A stretch of DNA of 64,000 nt, from assembly GCA_039636865.1 (NCBI GenBank), contig CP144172.1:3224001-3288000 (forward strand), written 5' to 3'. Source of the stretch: Dermatophilaceae bacterium Sec6.4 (GTDB lineage: Bacteria > Actinomycetota > Actinomycetes > Actinomycetales > Dermatophilaceae). The notes beneath the pieces were generated by a model. It was not told where the DNA came from. It saw only the letters and a list, made by a program, of their open reading frames with translations, and did no database searches. Positions 44,178 through 53,736 of the stretch are shown here, one piece after another (the stretch's first letter is position 1; every line of letters starts with the position of its first letter). The translations under genes were made by a program, and so were the position numbers.

Positions 44178-44300
44178 TACCGAAGGGTAGGCCCATGGCA
44201 TGCTCCACGGGGCCGTTTCAACAGTGGACACCACCCTCGCTGGGGTCCACGATGTCCGGGTGTGGTGCAGCTTGGCGCCCCGTAATCGAAGGTGGGCTCC

Positions 44301-46043
44301 ATGACGTCCGACAACCCGGCGCCGATGAAGGACAGCACGACACCGGCCACCACGGCGACTGCAAAGAAAGCCGCCGCGCGCAAGGCCACCGCCCAGAAGA
44401 CCGCAGCGACGAAGACCGCGCCTGGCAAGACCACAGCAAGGGCAACCGTCAAAAAAGCGACGGTCAGGAAAGCGACCGTCAAAAAGGTAGCTGAGCCCGT
44501 GGAGCCCGTCGAGCAGGTTTTCACAGATGGCGCCGACCGCGAGGTCAGCCTCGGCACCGACGCCGCCTTTGCGGCGCCCGCTCCCATGCCGGGGAATGTG
44601 CTGCGCAGCATCTCCGACATCCGGCACGCCATGCGTACCAACACCACGCCGGTCTTCTTCTTCGGCGCGACCCCGTTCAACCTGCTCGGGCTGGACCGCT
44701 GGGTCCGTAACTTCTCCTACGTCAGCTACTACGACGGTTGGGACGGCGCCCACCCGCGCATCTTCACCCCCCACGACAAGCCCTATGTGGAGTTCGCGAG
44801 CGGCGAAGAGGTCAACCACTGGCTGTTGCGCAACGAAGAGGTCCGCGCCTATGTCGCCGCGAAGACTCCTACCGGTGTACGCCCCAAGGTTGCGATGGTT
44901 TTCGTCGACGAAGAGACCGAGACGATCTGCGACGAGGCGGGGTACGACTTGATCCTGCCGCCCGCGTCGCTGCGCCACCGGCTGGACTCCAAGCTCGAAA
45001 CCACCCGGATGGCCAACGAGGCCGGGGTGCCCAGCGTGCCCAACGTGATGGGCAACGTGCACGACTGGAAGGGGCTGTGCGCACTCGCGAAGAAGGCTGG
45101 CCTCGGCGACGATCTGGTCATCCAGTCTGCCTACGGCGACTCGGGCAAGACCACCTACTTCGTGGACGGCCCGGAGTCCTTCAAGAAGCACGCGGAGGAC
45201 ATCATCGACGAAGACGTGAAGATCATGCGTCGCATCGACAACTTCCCGGTGGCCGTCGAGGCGGTACTCACCAGCTGCGGAACGATCGTCGGCCCGTTCA
45301 TGAGCGAGTTGACCGGTCATAGCGAGTTGACGCCCTACCGCGGCGGGTGGTGTGGCAACGAGATGTTCCCCGCCGTACTGAGCGAGCAGGCACGCGCCAA
45401 GGCGACCGACATGGTCATCCGCCTGGGTGACCGGATCGGCAAAGAGGGATACCGCGGCTTCTTCGAGGTCGATGTCCTCGTCGACCTGTTAGACGACGAG
45501 GTGTACCTCGGTGAGCTCAACCCGCGCATCAGCGGCGCCTCCGCAATCACCAACGTCACAGCCGGCGCGTATGCAGATGTGCCACTGTTCCTCTTCCACC
45601 TGTTGGACTACCTCGACATCGAGATCGATATCGATGTGAACGAGATCAACGAGCGGTGGCAGCGGATCTCCGGCGCAGACGAGTGGTCGCACATGATCAT
45701 CAAGGAAACGGCCGATACCGTCGAACTGATCCGCAGTGCCGCCGCGACAGGTCAGTACTCGCTGGCCGCCGACGGTGAACTGATCTTCCGCCGCGCAGCG
45801 CTGGACTGGCATCAGCTGCAGAACGAGAGCGAAGCGTTCTTCCTACGCGTCTACGGCGCGGGCGACTACCGCTGGAAGGGCGCCGACCTCGGCGTGCTGG
45901 TCACCAAGGGCCGCTTGCAGCAGGAAGTAGACGGGAAAGTCGTGCTGACCGAGCGTGCGCGGGCCCTGGTCGATGCCGTGCGGTCGCGGTACACCGGCGT
46001 GGCGGTCGACAAGGACGGCATGCCGGTCAGCGCGGTCAAATAG
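44301..46043 (+). CDS. ATP-grasp (biotin-carboxylase-like) protein with Lys/Ala-rich tail
   Basis: A 580-residue protein. Residues 10-65 are almost only Ala, Lys, Thr and Val, in repeats such as KKATVRKATVKK, like the tails of histone H1 and actinobacterial HU-type proteins. From about residue 95 a biotin-carboxylase-type fold begins: PVFFFGATPFNLLGLDRW, then the ATP-grasp segment (VIQSAYGDSGKTTYFVDG) and the metal-binding end (GFFEVDVLVD, YLGELNPRISGAS). ATP-grasp enzymes join a carboxylate with a nucleophile via acyl phosphate; the substrate is unknown. ATG 44301 has AAGGTG nearby. It is unusual to see a basic DNA-binding-like tail on such an enzyme. Confidence 0.78.
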   Translation: MTSDNPAPMKDSTTPATTATAKKAAARKATAQKTAATKTAPGKTTARATVKKATVRKATVKKVAEPVEPVEQVFTDGADREVSLGTDAAFAAPAPMPGNVLRSISDIRHAMRTNTTPVFFFGATPFNLLGLDRWVRNFSYVSYYDGWDGAHPRIFTPHDKPYVEFASGEEVNHWLLRNEEVRAYVAAKTPTGVRPKVAMVFVDEETETICDEAGYDLILPPASLRHRLDSKLETTRMANEAGVPSVPNVMGNVHDWKGLCALAKKAGLGDDLVIQSAYGDSGKTTYFVDGPESFKKHAEDIIDEDVKIMRRIDNFPVAVEAVLTSCGTIVGPFMSELTGHSELTPYRGGWCGNEMFPAVLSEQARAKATDMVIRLGDRIGKEGYRGFFEVDVLVDLLDDEVYLGELNPRISGASAITNVTAGAYADVPLFLFHLLDYLDIEIDIDVNEINERWQRISGADEWSHMIIKETADTVELIRSAAATGQYSLAADGELIFRRAALDWHQLQNESEAFFLRVYGAGDYRWKGADLGVLVTKGRLQQEVDGKVVLTERARALVDAVRSRYTGVAVDKDGMPVSAVK

Positions 46044-46113
46044 CCGCAGTCAAATGGGACCCGGCTGCCGGACCAGCTGCACACATCGTTTCGAGGCTGA
46101 GGACAATATTTCC

Positions 46114-47316
46114 GTGCCCGTGAATCAAGAGCCCGATCTCGTCGCTGACGTCACTCTGGAGAACTGGCAGACAGGGCCCCATGTGCAGTGGTCTTTCCAG
46201 CATGTGGATGAGGTCGTGCGGACCGCGCCGATCCTGACGGGCGACTCCCCCACCCCGCTGCTCAGCGCCCCCGCACCACTGCAGGACCTGCCCGTGACAC
46301 TGAACGATGGCAGCAACGTGTCGGTGCAATGGGTGATGGACTCCACCGATACCGACGGCTGGATCGTCTGGCGCGGTGGCAAGGTGCTCGCCGAGCACTA
46401 CCCGCGCGGGATGCAGCCGCACACCCGTCATCTGCTGATGTCGGTGAGCAAGTCGCTCACCGGTGCCGTGGCCGGCGTGCTCATCCATCAGGGACTACTC
46501 GACCCCGCGCGCGCGATTGCGTCCTACATCCCGGCGCTGGCCACCCGCGGATACGGCAGCGCCACGGTGCGGGACCTGCTGGACATGCGCTCCGGCATCC
46601 GGTTCTCCGAGGAGTACACCGACCCCGAGGCCGAGGTCAGGGTCATGGAGCAGGTCATGGGATGGGCCACGCCCACATCCTCAGACCTACCGGGCACCCT
46701 CTATGACTTCCTCGCCGGGCTGCAGCAAAAGGGACCGCATCACGGTCCGTTCGAATACCGCAGCTGCGAATCGGACATGCTCGGGTGGGTGTGTGAAGCG
46801 GCCAGCGGGCGCCGGATGACCGATCTGCTGTCCGAGCTGTTGTGGTCGCCGATGGGCGCGGAGTACGGGGCGTACATCGGCGTGGATTCCGTCGGTAACG
46901 GCATGTACGACGGTGCGATCTGCACGACGTTGCGCGATCTGCTGCGCTTCGGGACGCTGTTGCTGCACGGCGGGCGGTCCACGACCGGCGTCCAGGTGCT
47001 CCCCGAAGCGTTCATCACCGACACCTGGCTGGGCGACAGCGAATCTGCCGCCGCCTTCGCGAACAGCCCCACGGTGCACCTGATGCCCGGCGGGATGTAC
47101 CGCAACCAGTGCTGGTTCCCCGCGGCCGACCGCAGTGTGCTGCTCTGCCTCGGAATTCACGGACAGATGGTCTACGTCAACCGGGTCACCGGAGTGGTCG
47201 CGGCGAAAATGTCCTCATGGGCCGACCCGCAACATGCCTGGAAACTCTTCAGCACCATCCGCGCCTTCGACACCATCGGGATCCACCTCACGACGCCGTT
47301 GCATCATCAGCCGTGA
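46114..47316 (+). CDS. Serine hydrolase, class C beta-lactamase / NylB-like
   Basis: A protein of about 400 residues of the beta-lactamase/penicillin-binding superfamily. The catalytic Ser-x-x-Lys is at about 110-113 (LLMSVSKSLTG), the Tyr motif is FEYRSCESDMLGWV, and PHGG-like segments are replaced by NQCWFPAADRSVLLCLGIHGQMVYV. These details resemble 6-aminohexanoate-dimer hydrolase (NylB) and EstB-type esterases rather than true beta-lactamases. No signal peptide. GTG 46114 (with GAGGA about ten bases before) is preferred over the earlier frame. The real substrate is unknown. Confidence 0.8.
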   Translation: MPVNQEPDLVADVTLENWQTGPHVQWSFQHVDEVVRTAPILTGDSPTPLLSAPAPLQDLPVTLNDGSNVSVQWVMDSTDTDGWIVWRGGKVLAEHYPRGMQPHTRHLLMSVSKSLTGAVAGVLIHQGLLDPARAIASYIPALATRGYGSATVRDLLDMRSGIRFSEEYTDPEAEVRVMEQVMGWATPTSSDLPGTLYDFLAGLQQKGPHHGPFEYRSCESDMLGWVCEAASGRRMTDLLSELLWSPMGAEYGAYIGVDSVGNGMYDGAICTTLRDLLRFGTLLLHGGRSTTGVQVLPEAFITDTWLGDSESAAAFANSPTVHLMPGGMYRNQCWFPAADRSVLLCLGIHGQMVYVNRVTGVVAAKMSSWADPQHAWKLFSTIRAFDTIGIHLTTPLHHQP

Positions 47317-47364
47317 CATCGCCACCGGCGGCATCGCCCGATTTGTGAACCCATCGACACATTT

Positions 47365-48672
47365 TCAGTTGCGCTGAATGAGGTGTGGCCCGTCGGTCAG
47401 GATTTTGATGTCGATCAGTTTGCGGAAGTGTTGTTCGAGGCGGGTGTCGCGTCGGGGTTTTTGCCCGGGCAGTAGCGGCGGCCTGGTGGTGATGGCGGGC
47501 TGCCAGTCGGGGTGTTCTTTGGTGTAGTTGCAGTTTGCGCACAGCCCTTGGCCGTTGTTGTAGGACGTGGGTCCTCCGGCTGCGTGCGGTTGGATGTGGT
47601 CGATGTGTCGGATCGGCGCGTCGCAGTAGGGCGTGCGGCAGACCTCGTCGCGGAGGGTGATCAGTTCACGCAGTAGCCCGGTGTAGGTGCGGGCGGTGGT
47701 TTCCATCCGGACCAGGTCGGTGTCGTGGGGCGTGGTGAACAGTCGCCGGAGGGTGGTTTTGTCCGCGTCGGTGACCAGTTCCCGGGCGAGGTCGGCGGTG
47801 ATGGGTCCGTATCCGTCCAGCCGGGCGGGGGTGTTACCGCCCGCGAGGAGGGAACCGGTGTCCATGACCAGGTTGATCCGTACGTCGTACCCGGTGCCGA
47901 CTTCGCGGCCGGTGAGGCGTTCGATCAGTAGGTCGGCCACCTGTTGCCCGCGCGACCGATTTTCGGTCGGTACGTGGGTTCTTTCTTCAGCGGCCCGTTG
48001 CAGGGCCACGTAGGCGCTGATCGCGTCGGCGCAGGGTAGGACAGCGGTCAGGATCGCCATCCCGTCCGGTGCGGGTCGCACGCTGACTCGCCGGGATGCC
48101 ACCGCGCGGGATCGTTTCGCGACGACACTGGCCGCGTCCAGTTCCGCGGTCCGCCCGCCCGCGAGGGCCCGCGCCCGCCGATCAGAGACCCGGGCGAGGT
48201 CTTCGGCGATGTCCTGATCGACTGTGGCTCGGATCTGCCGGGTCGTACACGCCGTTTCCTGCGCCACGATCACCGCCCGCCACTCGCTGATCTCCCCCCG
48301 CCGTAACGCACCGTAGGTGCAGGGCAGTTCCTCGACCAGGGCTTGCGCGAGACCCAGGTGACGCGACCCCCGGTGCGGTGATTCCCGCCGGGCCAACGCG
48401 ACCCGGGCACCCACGCACCGGGCTGTGTCGGCCTGGGCGATCCCACGCGCCTGATCCGCACCGCGCTGCTGGTCGTACACCGCGACGGTCAGGCCCGCCT
48501 GCGCCGCAGCCGCGGCACCCTTCAACGCTTCCAACACAGTGATCTGCGCCAGTCGTTCATCGGTGGACGCGTCGTCATCCAACGTCAGCATCCGAACGAT
48601 CCAACTACGCACCTCCGCAGCAGATAGCGGTACCTCACGGGGAGGTGCTGCCGCCTGAAGGGAATCGAACAT
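47365..48672 (-). CDS. DUF222 / HNH endonuclease-domain protein (13E12-type)
   Basis: A 435-residue protein with the DUF222 region in the first 280 residues (ARRESPHRGSRHLGLAQALV, ISEWRAVIVAQET). An HNH motif sits near the end (CRTPYCDAPIRHIDHIQPHAAGG, GQGLCANCNYTKEHPDW) with four Cys for a zinc knuckle. Such 13E12-repeat proteins are multi-copy in many Actinobacteria and were first linked with prophage-like elements; nuclease activity is inferred. The codon use is clean and the gene appears intact. It is transcribed alone. Confidence 0.88.
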   Translation of the reverse strand: MFDSLQAAAPPREVPLSAAEVRSWIVRMLTLDDDASTDERLAQITVLEALKGAAAAAQAGLTVAVYDQQRGADQARGIAQADTARCVGARVALARRESPHRGSRHLGLAQALVEELPCTYGALRRGEISEWRAVIVAQETACTTRQIRATVDQDIAEDLARVSDRRARALAGGRTAELDAASVVAKRSRAVASRRVSVRPAPDGMAILTAVLPCADAISAYVALQRAAEERTHVPTENRSRGQQVADLLIERLTGREVGTGYDVRINLVMDTGSLLAGGNTPARLDGYGPITADLARELVTDADKTTLRRLFTTPHDTDLVRMETTARTYTGLLRELITLRDEVCRTPYCDAPIRHIDHIQPHAAGGPTSYNNGQGLCANCNYTKEHPDWQPAITTRPPLLPGQKPRRDTRLEQHFRKLIDIKILTDGPHLIQRN

Positions 48673-48776
48673 AAGTACATATTACCAGTTCAGAGGCCGG
48701 AATCAAGAGTAAAACCGACAAATTTCACGTTGTCGGGTGAGCTATGGAGGTACTGCGGTTGGAAGGCGCCGCCCCA

Positions 48777-48817
48777 ACGACGAAGGCCCGGATCCAGTGG
48801 ATCCGGGCCTTCGTCGT
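48777..48817 (-). terminator. Perfect 20-bp palindromic terminator after tRNA
   Basis: Two 20-base arms (48777-48796 and 48798-48817) are perfect complements around a single G, eight bases past the tRNA 3' end on the minus strand. A hairpin this long is unusual but fits a terminator for the tRNA transcript. Confidence 0.75.
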
Positions 48818-48824
48818 GACGCGT

Positions 48825-48901
48825 TGGTAGCGGGGGCAGGATTTGAACCTGCGACCTCCGGGTTATGAGCCCGGCGAGCTACCGAGCTGCTCCACCCCGC
48901 G
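48825..48901 (-). tRNA. Initiator tRNA-Met (anticodon CAU)
   Basis: Cloverleaf on the minus strand including an encoded CCA. The anticodon loop reads CTCATAA. Three G-C pairs in the anticodon stem (GGG/CCC) and a mismatch at the end of the acceptor stem (C1 against U72) mark it as the initiator species rather than elongator. The T loop is GGTTCAAATCC. Confidence 0.93.
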
Positions 48902-48963
48902 TCGGTAAACCAAACCTTACGGGAGCACTGCCGTCGTGCAAAATCGACCCGGGGTGATGCTTC

Positions 48964-51576
48964 TCACTTCGCGGTGGCGAGGTCGGCGAGCGCCGCCTTC
49001 AGCGTGCTGCCCCAGGCGATCTTGCCGCCTTTCGCGGTCGTGGCGCCGTACCCGACGACAACAGCCTTGAGCACGGGGTAGGCCTTGTCACCGTCGGCTC
49101 GCACGAACAGCGGTTCGATCTGCACCATGCCGCCCGCGGCCGGAACCGTGAGCAGACTTCCGCGGATGACCAGCTCTTTCTCCCGCGATCGTCCCTCGAA
49201 GAACTGCTGCAGTGTGCCAGGCATGCTGGAGGAGGTCGTCACCGACGCCAACAGATCATCTTGAAACTGCTGAGGGCTGCGAGCAGCACCGCTGACCTTC
49301 AGAAGATGTAGTGACGAACTGGCCGATCCGTCGCCGTCCGCCACCACGAAGCCGGTGAGTGGACCCTTCTTGCCGGGATCGACGTAGGTTGCCGACAGCC
49401 CGTAGGTCGGGGAGGTCGCGCCCGGCAACGTGACAGGTTGGTACTGCGAGGGCTGCAGAACCGCTGTGCCACTGGTCGGGTCCAGCGGCAACGCCCACGA
49501 CGACTTCTGCGCAACGAAGGACGCACGGTCCTTGTGGCGGAACACGGCAAGCACGGAGCGCTGCATCTCGAACTGGGCCTGCGGGTAGCGCAACTGGGAC
49601 GCAACCTGGGCGGGCATCTGCGAACGCGGGAGCAATGACCCCGGGAACACCTTCTGCCAGGCGCGCAGGATCGGGTCCTTGGCATCCCAGGTGTACAACC
49701 GCACCGTGCCGTCGTAGGCGTCCACCGTCGCCTTCACGGCGCTACGCACATAGTTGACCTCCGGTCCGGTGACACCGGGCGCCGTCGGCAACTCCTGAGC
49801 GCGTGAGTACGGGTACCGCGCAGAGGTCGTATAGCCATCCACGACCCACAGCGTCCGGCCACCCGCCTGGACCGGGTAGGTGCCCTGGTCCACCGAAAGC
49901 CACGGCGCGACCTGCCGCACACGATCGACCGGGTCGCGGTTGTAGATGACCCGCGATGTCGTGCTCACCGACCGCGACGTCAGCATGTCGACCGACCGGA
50001 AGGACGCGGCATAGGCCACCCGCCGCATGATTCCGCCCAACGCAACTCCGCCGGTGCCGTCGTACCGGTAGCCGGTTGTCTTGTCCCCGTCCGCCTCGAT
50101 GGCCTTGCCCCCGACGACTGAGTAGGACGGCAGGCCCGAGCCGAAGTAGATGCGGCTGCGCGCGGCTTCCGGCGTGGTCACGAACGACGGTGATCCCCCG
50201 CCTGCGATCGTCGAGTCAGCCGAGATCACGCCGGTGGAATGCGTATAGACCAGATGACGCCCGACCCAGCCGCTCTGCTGCTTCGGGATCTCCGACGGGT
50301 CGATTGTCCGCGCTCCGACGACCGTCGGGGACACTGCGGCGCCGCTACCGGTGCGCCCGGTGTCCAGGACGGCGTCGAAGGAAGCGGGCGGGGTCGCCTT
50401 CAACTTCTGGAAGATGCCGCCGGCCGTGACCGGGTCCAGCAACGGCTGCGGGCCGACCTGCTTCGCCAACTCGGCAGCGGTCGTGCCCGCCGGTAGTTTC
50501 GAGCCCGCTGCGTACGCATCGGCTGTGACACCGGAGACGCCGTACGCCGCGCGGGTGCCGTCGATCTCGCGCTGCACGTAGGAGGCCTGAGATTTCGACT
50601 CCGGCCCGTTCGCCCGCAGCGTGCCGATCACGTCAGGGTAGAGGCCCCCGAAGATCACTGCACACGCGGAGAGCATCGCGATCGCAGTGGTCGGCAACCG
50701 CCAGTTCCGTGAGCGCAGCAGCACCAGGAACAACAGCGCAGTGAGCACAGCGGAGACGGCCAGGATCTCGTGGATGGGCAGGGTCGCCGACACTGACGTG
50801 CTGTCGACGCCGGTGATGGCGCGGCCACTCTTGTACACCAACGCATACCGGCCCCACCACCATCCGGCGGCCCGCACCAGCAGGAGCGCGACGATCAGCA
50901 GACCGAGGTGGGTGCGCGCCAGCCGGGTCGCACGCAGACCCCCGTCGCGCAGCAGAATTCCGCCGTAGATGTAATGCGTGAGACCGGCCAGAACCAGCGA
51001 CAGCACCAGAATGACCGTCGCGAACCCGATCGCCATCTCGATCAACGGCATGGTGAAGACGTAGAACCCGATGTCGCGGCCGAATTGCGGATCGGTGGCA
51101 CCGAAACTGGTGCGCCCCCACCACAGAAGCGGTACCCGCCACTGGCCCGCCGCACTGACGGCCACCAGCAGCGCGAACATCGGCACCACCAGCATCGCGC
51201 CCGACCTTCGGAAGGGCTCGATCGAGACTCGGTAACGGTGCATCGCCTCCCCGGCGGCATCCGGTACGCGCAGTGGGCGGTACCGGTAGGCCATCCACAC
51301 ACCGACGTGACACAACACTTCGGTCAGCAGGAATGCGAGCGCGAACAGTGCTGTGCGAGTGAGTAGTTCGGTCCGGTAGACCGCCTTGAAGCCGAGGTTG
51401 TCGAACCACAGCTGCGATGTCCACACGTTGGCCGCGAATTGGCCCACGATGAAGACTGCAGCGAGGAACAGCAGTCGGCGCAACACTGGATGACGACGCC
51501 GCCCACGTAGCAGGGTGGGCGAGTTCTCGTGGAAGTCCGCGTCGCGCGAAGGTCCGAGATCGTCCGCAGAACTCAT
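48964..51576 (-). CDS. UPF0182-family membrane protein
   Basis: An 870-residue protein with seven or so hydrophobic helices in the first 320 residues and a very large exterior domain after that. It is the standard layout of UPF0182 (COG1615) proteins, which are universal in Actinobacteria and of unknown function (Rv3193c equivalent). The N-terminal 35 residues are charged and cytoplasmic. ATG 51576 has GGAAG just upstream. It is divergent from the PPA1309-type gene. Gene order to the Lon-like protease is conserved with mycobacteria. Confidence 0.92.
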   Translation of the reverse strand: MSSADDLGPSRDADFHENSPTLLRGRRRHPVLRRLLFLAAVFIVGQFAANVWTSQLWFDNLGFKAVYRTELLTRTALFALAFLLTEVLCHVGVWMAYRYRPLRVPDAAGEAMHRYRVSIEPFRRSGAMLVVPMFALLVAVSAAGQWRVPLLWWGRTSFGATDPQFGRDIGFYVFTMPLIEMAIGFATVILVLSLVLAGLTHYIYGGILLRDGGLRATRLARTHLGLLIVALLLVRAAGWWWGRYALVYKSGRAITGVDSTSVSATLPIHEILAVSAVLTALLFLVLLRSRNWRLPTTAIAMLSACAVIFGGLYPDVIGTLRANGPESKSQASYVQREIDGTRAAYGVSGVTADAYAAGSKLPAGTTAAELAKQVGPQPLLDPVTAGGIFQKLKATPPASFDAVLDTGRTGSGAAVSPTVVGARTIDPSEIPKQQSGWVGRHLVYTHSTGVISADSTIAGGGSPSFVTTPEAARSRIYFGSGLPSYSVVGGKAIEADGDKTTGYRYDGTGGVALGGIMRRVAYAASFRSVDMLTSRSVSTTSRVIYNRDPVDRVRQVAPWLSVDQGTYPVQAGGRTLWVVDGYTTSARYPYSRAQELPTAPGVTGPEVNYVRSAVKATVDAYDGTVRLYTWDAKDPILRAWQKVFPGSLLPRSQMPAQVASQLRYPQAQFEMQRSVLAVFRHKDRASFVAQKSSWALPLDPTSGTAVLQPSQYQPVTLPGATSPTYGLSATYVDPGKKGPLTGFVVADGDGSASSSLHLLKVSGAARSPQQFQDDLLASVTTSSSMPGTLQQFFEGRSREKELVIRGSLLTVPAAGGMVQIEPLFVRADGDKAYPVLKAVVVGYGATTAKGGKIAWGSTLKAALADLATAK

Positions 51577-51642
51577 CGAGATCTTCCGTTCCTACAGCGG
51601 GCAACGACACACCAAAGGTAACCGCGTGGGACATACGGCACC

Positions 51643-52194
51643 ATGTCAGGTATGCCGACCACCCCAGATCCGGGTCCTTCCACGTCGTTCTCCCCCCTCG
51701 TGAACTGCGCCGTCGACACAGAGAAACACGTGTCGCGGGCAGGGTGGGACCAGGCCCCGCGCTTGTTCGCGATTGCCCGCAACGCGGGCCTACTCGCCCG
51801 TGAGCCCGCCCTGGCCGCGCAACTGGGAGCCGCGGATGCGGAGGGGTTGAGCACCATCGAGCAGGAGGGTCTGGCTCCCACGTCGTCGCTGGAGTCACTG
51901 CTCGGTCGGCTCGCGTGGCCGCCGGAGGTCGATGGCGTGGCAGTCGCCGTCGAGCGCATCGTGGTCCCCCCCGAAGCCGAGAACGATCTACCTGCCGATC
52001 CCCAGCAGGCCGCCGACGCACTCGCCGCGCACCCCGACCGGGCCGACGTGCGCCTGCTGGTCGCGGTGCTGCGTGACGGCGAATCGATCTGCCTGTTGCG
52101 TCAACGGGCCCACGATTTCGATGACCGCGTTGCTGTCGGGTCGCAGATCGCGCCCGGGCTGGTCGAAGCCCTCCGCGCGACTCTCACTGCCTGA
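51643..52194 (+). CDS. PPA1309-family protein
   Basis: A 183-residue soluble protein of a family common in Actinobacteria but not characterised. It shows the typical VDTEKHVSRAGWDQAPRLFA opening, a middle EGLAPTSSLESLLGRLAWP and a closing beta section with the conserved DVRLLVAVLRDGESICLLR. The start could also be ATG 51652. It lies between two minus-strand genes, and its stop is 19 bases from that of the Lon-like gene. Confidence 0.75.
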   Translation: MSGMPTTPDPGPSTSFSPLVNCAVDTEKHVSRAGWDQAPRLFAIARNAGLLAREPALAAQLGAADAEGLSTIEQEGLAPTSSLESLLGRLAWPPEVDGVAVAVERIVVPPEAENDLPADPQQAADALAAHPDRADVRLLVAVLRDGESICLLRQRAHDFDDRVAVGSQIAPGLVEALRATLTA

Positions 52195-52213
52195 GACCGG
52201 TCTGCGTCGCTGC

Positions 52214-53302
52214 TCAGCAGGAGGGCAGGGACCCAGCCTGGCCCGCTGCCACCTTGCGTACGGCGTTCAGGGCGTCGTTGAAGGTGGCGATTCGGATCAC
52301 CGTCAGCCCGGACGGCACGTGGCCGTGCGCCTCTGTGCAGTCCGATGCGGGAGCAAGGAAATATTTCGCGCCCGAGTCGTGCGCGCCGACCATTTTCTGC
52401 CGGATCCCACCGATCGGGCCCACCGTGCCGTCCTCGGCCATGGTCCCCGTCCCCGCGAACCGCTTTCCGGCAGTCAGCGAGCCCGGCGTCAGCTTGTCGT
52501 AGATGGCAAGGGTGAACATGGTGCCGGCCGACGGTCCGCCTACATTCCCAGCATCCACAGTCACCGGGAACGGCAACTTGTAACGCGGCAGAGGGTAGAA
52601 GCCGATCAGTGATCCCGCACCGTCAGGATTCTTCTCCGTCGGCACCTTCAGGGTCATCGGATTGTTCCCCCTGGTGACCTCGAGCGTGACGCTCGTGCCG
52701 GGCGCCACCTTGTTCAGCACCTGCCGGGCGCTGGCCAGGCGCGTCAGAGGCGACCCGTTGATGCTGCGTACGACATCGTTGACCTTCAGGAACTTCGCCG
52801 CGGGTGCGTTCGGATTGATCTCACCCACCAGCACGCTCTCCGGCACCTTGATACCGAGGCTGCGCAGCGCCACCACCTGCGCGGTCTGCTGCGAACCGCT
52901 CATGTCGGCCGCGTCCTGCTGCTGGACCTGTTTTCCGGTCACGCCCTTGGGAAAGTATTCGTCGGCCGATGCGAATTCGGCATTGCTGTTGAGATGTGCC
53001 GTTGCCCACTCCCAGACGCTGACCGGGTACTGCGGACCGCCGGCAAGCGAGACGGTGGTGAAGTCCAACGCCCCGGAGGTGGGGTAGGTCGGGTGACCGG
53101 AAACGGTGACAACGGGCTTGCCATTGATGTTGCCCAATGTGTTCTGCGCGGGACCCGGCCGGAGGATAGCCACCGGTACGTGGATCAGGTTCAGTGCCGC
53201 GATGATCACGACCATCACGACCGCGAAGACCAACCACCGAACGGTGCTCGGTTGCAGCCGTGAACCTCGCGATCCACCGTCCGCGACGTGATTCGAGCTC
53301 AT
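52214..53302 (-). CDS. Membrane-anchored PDZ / Lon-like serine protease
   Basis: A 362-residue protein with an N-terminal anchor (WLVFAVVMVVIIAALNLI, about 22-40), a PDZ domain (about 160-240, LVGEINPNAPAAKFLKVNDV) and a Lon-type peptidase domain. The catalytic Ser is in NVGGPSAGTMF and the Lys in GGIRQKMVGA. It is the equivalent of Rv3194c and of YlbL of Bacillus, a protease of the outer membrane face. ATG 53302 is chosen; the longer frame to 53398 overlaps moaE and is unlikely. It follows moaE by two bases. Confidence 0.9.
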   Translation of the reverse strand: MSSNHVADGGSRGSRLQPSTVRWLVFAVVMVVIIAALNLIHVPVAILRPGPAQNTLGNINGKPVVTVSGHPTYPTSGALDFTTVSLAGGPQYPVSVWEWATAHLNSNAEFASADEYFPKGVTGKQVQQQDAADMSGSQQTAQVVALRSLGIKVPESVLVGEINPNAPAAKFLKVNDVVRSINGSPLTRLASARQVLNKVAPGTSVTLEVTRGNNPMTLKVPTEKNPDGAGSLIGFYPLPRYKLPFPVTVDAGNVGGPSAGTMFTLAIYDKLTPGSLTAGKRFAGTGTMAEDGTVGPIGGIRQKMVGAHDSGAKYFLAPASDCTEAHGHVPSGLTVIRIATFNDALNAVRKVAAGQAGSLPSC

Positions 53303-53304
53303 AC

Positions 53305-53730
53305 TCACAGGCCTACCCACTCGTCCTTGCCATCGCCGAATACCTGGTGTTTCCAAATCGGGACCGTGTGCTTCAAGGTGTCGATCAGCTGCGCACACGC
53401 GGTGAGCGCGGCGTGTCGGTGCGCTGCGCTGACGGCGACGACAACGGCGAGATCGCCCACCACCAACCGGCCCGTCCGGTGCACCGCCGCGGCAGCGGTC
53501 ACGTCGTCGTTCAAGGCTTCGAGGACCACGTCGTAGAGAACCTGCTCGGCACTCGGGTGCGCGCTGTAGTCCAGGCTCGTCACGAATTCAGCATGATCGT
53601 GTGCACGCACCTGACCCACGAACAGACTGATGCCGCCGGTTTCGTCGTCGCTGACAGCGGCAAGTACCTCCTGCACCGACAACGGGCTATCCCGAAGTTG
53701 GGCGATACGTACCCGTGGATCCTGATTCAT
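53305..53730 (-). CDS. moaE: Molybdopterin synthase catalytic subunit MoaE
   Basis: A 141-residue MoaE: the enzyme that places two sulfurs from MoaD thiocarboxylate on precursor Z to make molybdopterin. Key motifs are present: FVGQVRAHDH near residue 40, VHRTGRLVVGD (about 85-95) and the catalytic Lys in VPIWKHQVF. It lies in a minus-strand operon with the epimerase-like gene (six-base gap) and the Lon-like protease (two-base gap). No moaD or other moa genes are in the window. Confidence 0.92.
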   Translation of the reverse strand: MNQDPRVRIAQLRDSPLSVQEVLAAVSDDETGGISLFVGQVRAHDHAEFVTSLDYSAHPSAEQVLYDVVLEALNDDVTAAAAVHRTGRLVVGDLAVVVAVSAAHRHAALTACAQLIDTLKHTVPIWKHQVFGDGKDEWVGL

Positions 53731-53736
53731 GACGAA

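Noticed and set aside
43701..45320. 539-residue minus-strand ORF
   Set aside because: The part above 44201 is antisense to the ATP-grasp gene, with no family features. Only its C-terminal portion is a real SRPBCC gene.
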